A stretch of 64,000 nt of DNA, taken from positions 1 to 64,000 of the forward strand of contig JAKLFC010000018.1 of assembly GCA_022711405.1 (NCBI GenBank). The letters run 5' to 3'. The position numbers were made by a program, and so were the translations under genes. The notes under the pieces are model-generated. The model did no database searches, was not told where the DNA came from, and saw nothing but the letters and a program-made list of their open reading frames with translations. Shown piece by piece: positions 57,514 through 64,000 of the stretch (positions within the stretch are counted from its first letter, which is position 1; each line of letters starts with the position of its first letter). This stretch comes from Bacteroidota bacterium (GTDB lineage Bacteria; Bacteroidota; Bacteroidia; Bacteroidales; JAGONC01).

Positions 57514-60474
57514 ATGATGCATGGCCTTCCTTTTGGAAAGTTCGTACTGATCGCTCTATTCCTGCTGAGTGGCATGACCCTTTCCGGCCAGATCGATGCC
57601 TGGGCGGAAAGCACTGAGATCTGCCTGGGAGAACCAGTCACGATCAATTCGGTCATCGAACTGCCGGTAGAAGAATATAACCCTGTGTACTTCGATCACA
57701 ATGACACTGTCTTCAACGGAATATTTGATATTGGTTTTGATTTTAAATTTTTCGAGACTATTTACAAAAAATTTGTAATTGCACCCAATGGCTGGATTAG
57801 TTTCAATACAGCATTGGCTGGAACATTTGATGACTGGCATTCGACTGCTATTCCAAGTTCAACCGCCCCGAAAAACGCCATATTATTCCCGTGGCAAGAC
57901 TGGTATCCATACGTCGATGACGGATCCTATGTGGGCTGGGCTACCTTGGGCTATGCACCCACAAGGAGGCTGATTGTCAATTTTTTCAATGTCAAGCTGG
58001 CCGGAAATGAAAGCTCAAATGAACGTGGCACGTTCCAGCTGAAATTATTTGAAATTTCCAATAAAATCGAAGTCCATATTACTAAAAAGCCCTCTTCTGG
58101 CGATTACCTTGATAACATAGCCACTATTGGTGTTAATGATGAGCAGGGCATTCGTAGTTTTACACCAACGATACCCGATCGAAATGGCAGTTCCTGGACC
58201 ACTGAAAATGAAGCCTGGCAATTCGGTCGGACGGGAAATCCTGGCAATGCATACGGAGTCGTTTCCATTGATTTCGATCCTGAGCTCATCGGTGAGATCA
58301 GTGCCGTGAAATGGTATGAAAATACGGTTGACGACAGCCATCTGCTCTCAACAGGAAATACCTTGTCAACCTATCCTACGCAGACAACTTCTTACATTGC
58401 CAGGATCCTGGTAAATAATTCGGTACCTTACACAGATACCGTTACGATCGTGGTGAATCCTTTGCCTATAGCAGATGCAGGTGATGACACAATTATTTTC
58501 AATGGAGATCCTGCCTATTTGCATGGCAATGCAACAGGAGGAACACCCCCATACAATTATTTCTGGAAATCTGCCGTTGGGCCATGGCATTCATATGAGC
58601 AGAACCCGGTACTGTACCCTGACATTAGCATGGAGTATCAATTATATGTGATTGACTCCAAGGGATGTACCTCTCTAACAGACTATGTAGTTGTGCAAGT
58701 CACCAACAGCCCCTTATTTGCCATCATACATTCCAGCGATTCAACCATCTGCAAAGGAGCCGATGTCACGCTGACAGTGGATACCTATGGAGGTGAACAG
58801 CCTTATTCCTATGCATGGGAAGCCGTACCGCCCGTGAGCGGGTGGGTACCAGAAGACAGCCCCGTGCAGACCGTGAGTCCTGAAGACACAACCACGTTCT
58901 ATTCTTTTATCACTGACAATGACGGTGCGATTGATACAGTCACTACCACTGTCAACGTCATCTCCGTGCAGCCGTCCATTGAGGGAACTGCTGATGTATG
59001 CGAACTGCAGGCAGGAGTCATTTATACGGCACCATCCACTGGCAATATTTTTCTCTGGAGCATGAGTGGAGATGTACCTGGAAATTTATCATTCAGCAAC
59101 AATGTAGCCACGGTCAATTTTGGCGCAGGATCAGGTATAAACAAGATTTCTGTTGTCGAAACCACAAATGACCTCTACAAATGTTCTGGCATGGCAGAAA
59201 TATTTGTTACCATTCACCCCAAACCTTCACCCTCTATCCTTGATGATGGGGGAAATCCTGTTTGCCAGGGCACTTTGAATGTGCTGTATTACACTGATTT
59301 GTACGAGGGCCATTCATATAAGTGGGATATGGTTTATAATTACGGAACCTTTGTTGGGTCCGACTCCATTCATGACCAGGTGAGGATCGACTGGCATTTG
59401 CCAGGGACGGAACTTCTGGCCCTGCAGGAAATATCGGAATTTGGTTGCGACAGAACGGTGACCAGGGAAATCGTGATCAATCCGAATCCTACTCCCTTAA
59501 TATCCGGAAGGGAAATGATCTGTGAAAAAGAAACTACCACCTATGCGACCATATATTTTGAGGATCATACCTATAAATGGGATACAGCTTCACCATTCCC
59601 GGGATCGTTACTGAACAGCCCAGTGACAAATGAACTAACCATCAAGTGGGAAAAATCAGGGACGGCCTCCATGACAGTTTACGAGACCGATACAGTCACC
59701 GGGTGTGCAGCTGTATCTGAACCATTCAATGCCACGGTGCATCCAAAGCCCGTTATTGATATCGCAGATAACACTTATTTATCCGTTTGCAATGGTGATT
59801 CAGCCCTGATTGGGCTCACGGGAGGCGATCTCTACTACTGGCAGCCTTATCAGGATATGACCTGGGTAAACGATTCCACGTGGTGGGCGAGCCCGGGGAT
59901 GACCATGAATTATGTCATCCTTGGTGAGGATACGCTCACCGGGTGCTTTTCCGACACCCTTTCACTGGATGTCGAGATCAAGCCCAATCCTGTTATCGAT
60001 CTGGGAGAAGATCAATACATTTCTCCTGGGGAGACTATTGTTCTGGATCCGGGCAGCGGATTCGACGAGTATGAATGGAACACAGGCAGCCTGGAACAAA
60101 AGCTGCAAGTGACATCCGCTGGTTATTATGAAGTCTGGGTCGGATTAAAAGGATGCACAGCCCAGGATTCCATCTGGATCAAAATGCCCGCAGGCCTGCT
60201 GCCCATCCCCAATGCCTTTACTCCGAACAGCGACGGACATAATGATACCTTCGGCCTGGAAGGATCACTGGAGGAAATCACACAATTCAATATGCAGATC
60301 TTCAACCGCTGGGGTGCAAAAATTTATGAAACTACCGATCCATCACAGCCCTGGGATGGAACTTATCAGGGAATTCTTTGCGATACAGGCACTTACCTCT
60401 GGATCATCTCACTTGAGGAAAAATCTCTGGGACAAAACACCACAAAACGTGGGTATGTTACATTGTTGAGATAA
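57514..60474 (+). CDS. Large T9SS type B cargo with PKD/Ig-like domains
   Basis: This 986-aa secreted protein has a signal peptide (FVLIALFLLSGMTLSGQ). A nidogen-like N-terminal domain comes first (GWISFNTALAGTFDDW, ILFPWQDWY, NKIEVHI). At least five Ig/PKD-like units follow, marked by GDDTIIFNGDP, ICKGADVTLTV, VCELQAGVIY and ICEKETTTYAT. The C-terminal IPNAFTPNSDGHNDTFGL domain is of the gliding-motility-associated (type B sorting) kind and ends KRGYVTLLR. It is probably anchored to the cell surface. It has its own promoter-like element. Confidence 0.85.
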   Translation: MMHGLPFGKFVLIALFLLSGMTLSGQIDAWAESTEICLGEPVTINSVIELPVEEYNPVYFDHNDTVFNGIFDIGFDFKFFETIYKKFVIAPNGWISFNTALAGTFDDWHSTAIPSSTAPKNAILFPWQDWYPYVDDGSYVGWATLGYAPTRRLIVNFFNVKLAGNESSNERGTFQLKLFEISNKIEVHITKKPSSGDYLDNIATIGVNDEQGIRSFTPTIPDRNGSSWTTENEAWQFGRTGNPGNAYGVVSIDFDPELIGEISAVKWYENTVDDSHLLSTGNTLSTYPTQTTSYIARILVNNSVPYTDTVTIVVNPLPIADAGDDTIIFNGDPAYLHGNATGGTPPYNYFWKSAVGPWHSYEQNPVLYPDISMEYQLYVIDSKGCTSLTDYVVVQVTNSPLFAIIHSSDSTICKGADVTLTVDTYGGEQPYSYAWEAVPPVSGWVPEDSPVQTVSPEDTTTFYSFITDNDGAIDTVTTTVNVISVQPSIEGTADVCELQAGVIYTAPSTGNIFLWSMSGDVPGNLSFSNNVATVNFGAGSGINKISVVETTNDLYKCSGMAEIFVTIHPKPSPSILDDGGNPVCQGTLNVLYYTDLYEGHSYKWDMVYNYGTFVGSDSIHDQVRIDWHLPGTELLALQEISEFGCDRTVTREIVINPNPTPLISGREMICEKETTTYATIYFEDHTYKWDTASPFPGSLLNSPVTNELTIKWEKSGTASMTVYETDTVTGCAAVSEPFNATVHPKPVIDIADNTYLSVCNGDSALIGLTGGDLYYWQPYQDMTWVNDSTWWASPGMTMNYVILGEDTLTGCFSDTLSLDVEIKPNPVIDLGEDQYISPGETIVLDPGSGFDEYEWNTGSLEQKLQVTSAGYYEVWVGLKGCTAQDSIWIKMPAGLLPIPNAFTPNSDGHNDTFGLEGSLEEITQFNMQIFNRWGAKIYETTDPSQPWDGTYQGILCDTGTYLWIISLEEKSLGQNTTKRGYVTLLR

Positions 60475-60585
60475 TTATTTTCCTTAATTTCGCATCTGCT
60501 ATTTTCAATGCCAATGTTTTAGCTCCTCCCCTGAAATAAATCCAATGGATTTGAGTTTTATTTCATGGTAAAATTGATCGAGGGA

Positions 60586-62541
60586 ATGAAGGTTAAGATT
60601 TTTACTTTTCTTCTGTTCATTGTACTGCTACAGGCCCGTGCACAAACGGTCACCGATGTCACGGATAAATGCGAGTACATACCGCCACGACAGGCCAATA
60701 CCTGGTACTTTTATTTAAATGCAGGACTTCAATTCAATACATCGGTCAGTTCACTGACCGACAACTTCCTGCTCTCAGATGGTTTCACCAAAACTGCGAT
60801 CGCCGTTCTGTGTGATGCGGACGGTCAATTGCTGTTGATGTCCGACGGACAGGGAGTATGGGATTCGGACTTTGCTTCGCTCTCCTATGCCCATACTGGC
60901 AAATTACTGGGAAGCAATGATTGCTCACAGTCTTCCTTATTCATTCCCAGTCCTGATCCTAACAGCCCTCTATGCTACCTCTTCACCACAGATGTGCTGA
61001 ATCCTGATTTCAACGGTTATTATACCAATGGACTTTGTTATTCCATCATTAATATAGAGAACCATCAGGTTGCATTCCCCAATATCAGGCTTAAATCCAG
61101 AGCAACGGAGAAACTCACGGGTACACGGCATGCCAATGGCACTGATTTTTGGGCAATCGCACACGGCTTTGACGGAAATGATGCAGATGCCTTTTTTGCA
61201 TACCTGGTCACATCCGCAGGTGTTGACTCCATCCCGCAGACAAGTCATGTCGGATCAAAACACGAAAGTCCGGTAACGGAAGAAAATTCGGTCGGATATA
61301 TGAAAGCTTCGCCGGACGGATCAAGGATTGCTCTGGCCGTTTATGGACAGGGAAAGGTGGAGCTGTTTGACTTTAATAATGCCACAGGTAACGTCGGTTC
61401 AACTTATTCCTTCAGTTCCCAGGAGGTTGAAGATGCGTTTTGTGTAGAATTTTCACCAGACGGAAGCAAGCTTTATGTATCTACCTACGTGCAATCCCAC
61501 GAAAGATCGTATCTGCTACAGTATGACCTGTCCTCTCTGCCGTCAAATCCTTTTCTGCAATCGGATACCATCGCCCGCAATGACACAATCGTCTATGCCG
61601 GGATGCAACTGGCCCCTGATGGGAAGATCTATCTTAGCTATGTTCCGAATGGTGGCATGACCTATAGCGAACATCTTGCTGTCATTGAAAATCCTGACCG
61701 GCCGGGTACGGATTGTAATTTCCGGGAAGAAGGGGAAGGTTTTCACCTGGCTGCAGGCAACGGTTACAAGGGCCTGGTCACCGTCAACCAGACCTTTGTC
61801 GATCTGCCGCATTTTACGTATCTGCACCACTGCCATCAGGATTCTACCTATTTCGAAATCTGGAACAAGGCCAATACAGATCGCTGGTTCTGGGACTTTG
61901 GCGGCGGAAAGACAAGTACCGATGCACATCCTTATTATGTTTTTCCCGCACCTGGTACTCATCAGGTATCCGTGACTGAATATTTTAACGAAAAGTCGTT
62001 TACCAATTCAGAATCGGTCACCATTTACCCGCTGCCTGTGATCGATATCGGAAACGGGGAAGATACTATTTTCAAGTATCCCGGCTCTAACTTTAAGCTC
62101 GATGCTGGACCCGGTTATGATTATTATTACTGGAACGGTGACGATCAGCCCGGGGGACAGACCTTCATTGCCACGGATACAGGAATGTACTACGTCATGG
62201 TCGTAGATTCCAACTGCTGCTATAACGTCGACCGGGTATGGCTCTACGAATCCAGGATCATTATTCCGAATGCTTTCACACCCAACGGCGACGGCCATAA
62301 CGATACTTTCAAGCCATTGGTACTCACGGAAGGGGTCACCAATTTTTCCATGCTGATCTATAACCGGTGGGGACAAATGATCTTTGAATCAAAAGATTAT
62401 ACCACAGGGTGGGACGGTTCTGTCAAGAACCAGCTGGCACCACCCGGAGTCTATTTTTATGTAATCAGCTACAATGTCAGGGTCGGCATCGAAGCATTTA
62501 AATCCGAGGTCAGCAAAGGGCATGTGACGCTGCTCCGTTAA
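60586..62541 (+). CDS. T9SS type B cargo with propeller and PKD domain
   Basis: From ATG 60586 this encodes about 651 aa with a signal peptide (FTFLLFIVLLQARAQ). The first ~400 aa have propeller-like repeats (LYVSTYVQSHERSY, GKIYLSYVPNGGM) typical of secreted Bacteroidota proteins. A PKD domain follows (WFWDFGGGKTSTDAHP, GTHQVSV), then a type B sorting domain (IIPNAFTPNGDGHNDTF to GHVTLLR). The upstream GTG/ATG at 60565 is less likely. With its three neighbours it forms a T9SS cargo cluster. Confidence 0.82.
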   Translation: MKVKIFTFLLFIVLLQARAQTVTDVTDKCEYIPPRQANTWYFYLNAGLQFNTSVSSLTDNFLLSDGFTKTAIAVLCDADGQLLLMSDGQGVWDSDFASLSYAHTGKLLGSNDCSQSSLFIPSPDPNSPLCYLFTTDVLNPDFNGYYTNGLCYSIINIENHQVAFPNIRLKSRATEKLTGTRHANGTDFWAIAHGFDGNDADAFFAYLVTSAGVDSIPQTSHVGSKHESPVTEENSVGYMKASPDGSRIALAVYGQGKVELFDFNNATGNVGSTYSFSSQEVEDAFCVEFSPDGSKLYVSTYVQSHERSYLLQYDLSSLPSNPFLQSDTIARNDTIVYAGMQLAPDGKIYLSYVPNGGMTYSEHLAVIENPDRPGTDCNFREEGEGFHLAAGNGYKGLVTVNQTFVDLPHFTYLHHCHQDSTYFEIWNKANTDRWFWDFGGGKTSTDAHPYYVFPAPGTHQVSVTEYFNEKSFTNSESVTIYPLPVIDIGNGEDTIFKYPGSNFKLDAGPGYDYYYWNGDDQPGGQTFIATDTGMYYVMVVDSNCCYNVDRVWLYESRIIIPNAFTPNGDGHNDTFKPLVLTEGVTNFSMLIYNRWGQMIFESKDYTTGWDGSVKNQLAPPGVYFYVISYNVRVGIEAFKSEVSKGHVTLLR

Positions 62542-62545
62542 CATC

Positions 62546-64000
62546 ATGTCTGCTCCCGCTCATCCGTACGCATCTGTCATTGCAGGGGAACTGAACCTAG
62601 CCCCCCGCCAGGTAGAAAATACGTTGAAGCTCCTGAGCGAAGGCGCCACGATCCCATTCATTGCCAGGTACAGAAAAGAGATGACGGGAAGCCTCGATGA
62701 GGTCATGCTGATCAGGATCAGGGACCGGCTCAGACAGCTGACCGAACTCGACAAACGACGGGAAACCATCCTGGCATCCATCCAGGAACAGGGTAAACTC
62801 ACTCCTGAACTGGAGAACCAGATCCGGCAAGCCACTACGCTCCCTGAGCTGGAAGATATTTACCTGCCCTATAAACCCAAAAGGAAAACAAGGGCCTCCA
62901 TTGCAAAAGAAAAAGGCCTGGAACCACTGGCCACCCTGATCTTTTCTCAGCAATATATTGACCCGGTTATCGTCGCGGAAAAATATATCAATCCGGAACT
63001 GGGAGTTTTATCAGCCGAAGAGGCACTGTCAGGAGCCCGAGATATCATGGCAGAATGGATCAATGAACATAAGTACGGCAGGGAAGAGATGCGCCGGCTG
63101 TTCCTCAGGAAGGCCTACCTGCAGGCAAGGATCATGAAGGATAAAGAAGAGGAAGGCGTAAAATACAGGGATTATTACGATTACAGGGAGCAAATGGCCA
63201 AAGCTCCTTCCCACAGGGTGCTGGCCATCTTCAGGGGAGAGAAGGAAGAGTTTCTGCGGGTGACGATCGCGCCGGAGGAATATCTTGCACTGCAGGTGCT
63301 GGAACGCATCTTTATCCGGAACAATTCCAAATCGGCTGAACAGGTCAGAGTGGCCATGCAGGACTCCTATAAGAGGCTTCTGCAGCCCTCCATGGAGACG
63401 GAAATGAGAGAGTGGGTGAAAGAGATGGCAGATAGGGCTGCTATTCAGGTATTTGCAGAAAACCTCAACCAGCTTTTACTTGCCCCTCCGCTGGGTCAAA
63501 AGAACGTCATGGCCATTGATCCGGGATTTAAAACGGGTTGTAAGGTAGTGTGCCTCGACAGGCAGGGGAACCTGCTCCATAATGAAACCATCTATCCTCA
63601 TCCTCCTCATAACGAGATAAGACAGTCGATTCCCAAGATATTGAACCTGGTGGATGCCTATAAGGTTGAAGCAATTGCCATAGGCAATGGGACCGCGGGG
63701 AGGGAGACTGAATATTTTATCCGCCGGGTACCTTTTGATAAAGATATTCTTGCCATTATGGTGAACGAAAGCGGCGCTTCGGTCTATTCCGCATCTTCGG
63801 TGGCCAGGGAGGAATTTCCTGATTATGACGTGACGGTCAGGGGTGCCGTTTCCATTGGCAGACGACTGATGGATCCGCTGGCGGAGCTGGTCAAGATTGA
63901 TCCGAAATCCATTGGGGTGGGACAATATCAGCATGATGTGGACCAGAGCAAACTGAAAGATAGCCTTGAAGATGTCGTTGTAAGCTGTGTCAATGCGGTG
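62546..64000 (+). CDS. tex: Tex-like RNA-binding protein, 3' truncated
   Basis: The reading frame from ATG 62546 stays open to the window end (485 codons). The N-terminal Tex pattern GATIPFIARYRKEMTGSLDE and LPELEDIYLPYKPKRKTRAS is unmistakable, and the YqgF/RNase H-like part (MAIDPGFKTGCKVV, IAIGNGTAGRETEYFI) follows. Tex normally continues with helix-hairpin-helix and S1 RNA-binding domains, which lie beyond the window. It influences transcription and RNA binding. The start is four bases after the T9SS gene's stop. Confidence 0.93.
   Translation, partial: MSAPAHPYASVIAGELNLAPRQVENTLKLLSEGATIPFIARYRKEMTGSLDEVMLIRIRDRLRQLTELDKRRETILASIQEQGKLTPELENQIRQATTLPELEDIYLPYKPKRKTRASIAKEKGLEPLATLIFSQQYIDPVIVAEKYINPELGVLSAEEALSGARDIMAEWINEHKYGREEMRRLFLRKAYLQARIMKDKEEEGVKYRDYYDYREQMAKAPSHRVLAIFRGEKEEFLRVTIAPEEYLALQVLERIFIRNNSKSAEQVRVAMQDSYKRLLQPSMETEMREWVKEMADRAAIQVFAENLNQLLLAPPLGQKNVMAIDPGFKTGCKVVCLDRQGNLLHNETIYPHPPHNEIRQSIPKILNLVDAYKVEAIAIGNGTAGRETEYFIRRVPFDKDILAIMVNESGASVYSASSVAREEFPDYDVTVRGAVSIGRRLMDPLAELVKIDPKSIGVGQYQHDVDQSKLKDSLEDVVVSCVNAV

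Overview
The window looks like chromosomal DNA from an environmental Bacteroidota (Bacteroidales-like, probably uncultured). The evidence is several secreted proteins with type IX secretion (T9SS) type A tails or gliding-motility-type (type B) C-termini, a GH92 mannosidase lipoprotein, TAnnTTTG promoter -7 boxes, weak Shine-Dalgarno sequences and a Bacteroidota-type tyrosine recombinase.

Layout. (1) 1-5673 is an accessory region. It holds three cassettes of one design: a ~160-nt repeated leader, a small gene on the + strand and a strong intrinsic terminator. The genes are a RadC/JAB protein (793-1260), a 58-aa unknown (4698-4874) and a 109-aa ArdC-N-like protein (5297-5626). Cassettes A and B are separated by an AT-rich stretch with a T9SS-secreted protein and a lipoprotein on the - strand. 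(2) 5698-25011 is a phage-like block reading left to right: portal-like protein, DUF6712-like connector, two small membrane proteins, tail genes, a 1354-aa tape measure, tail protein, a giant repeat-rich fibre with a signal peptide, and a frameshifted tail protein. It ends in a convergent tyrosine integrase that abuts tRNA-Ser(GCT) at 24957-25043, the likely attachment site. No terminase, major capsid or protease gene is visible. (3) 25276-43734 is host chromosome: a fused LeuC/LeuD-type hydratase, a metallophosphoesterase, a DsrC-DsrM-DsrK-like redox module facing two cysteine-desulfurase-like genes (one broken by an in-frame TGA), a membrane protein, a 24-unit repeat protein, a LolD-like ATPase, SucC, a YegP-like protein and an alpha/beta hydrolase. 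(4) 43751-52755 holds the GH92 mannosidase and a glycan cluster (GT4, formyltransferase/propeller fusion, flippase, TPR protein). (5) 52981-62541 holds four large T9SS cargo proteins, followed by the start of tex, which runs off the window.

The most novel signal is the three-copy leader. Its central hairpin changes sequence between copies while keeping its pairing (ACCGGA/TCCGGT, GACGGT/ACCGTC, GGACAA/TTGTCC), and a long-range stem and conserved single-stranded blocks stay the same. This fits a structured cis-acting RNA, or less likely a recombination site, that controls small mobile-element genes. The second signal is a possible sulfur-relay locus made of DsrC, DsrMK-like proteins and two desulfurase-family proteins.
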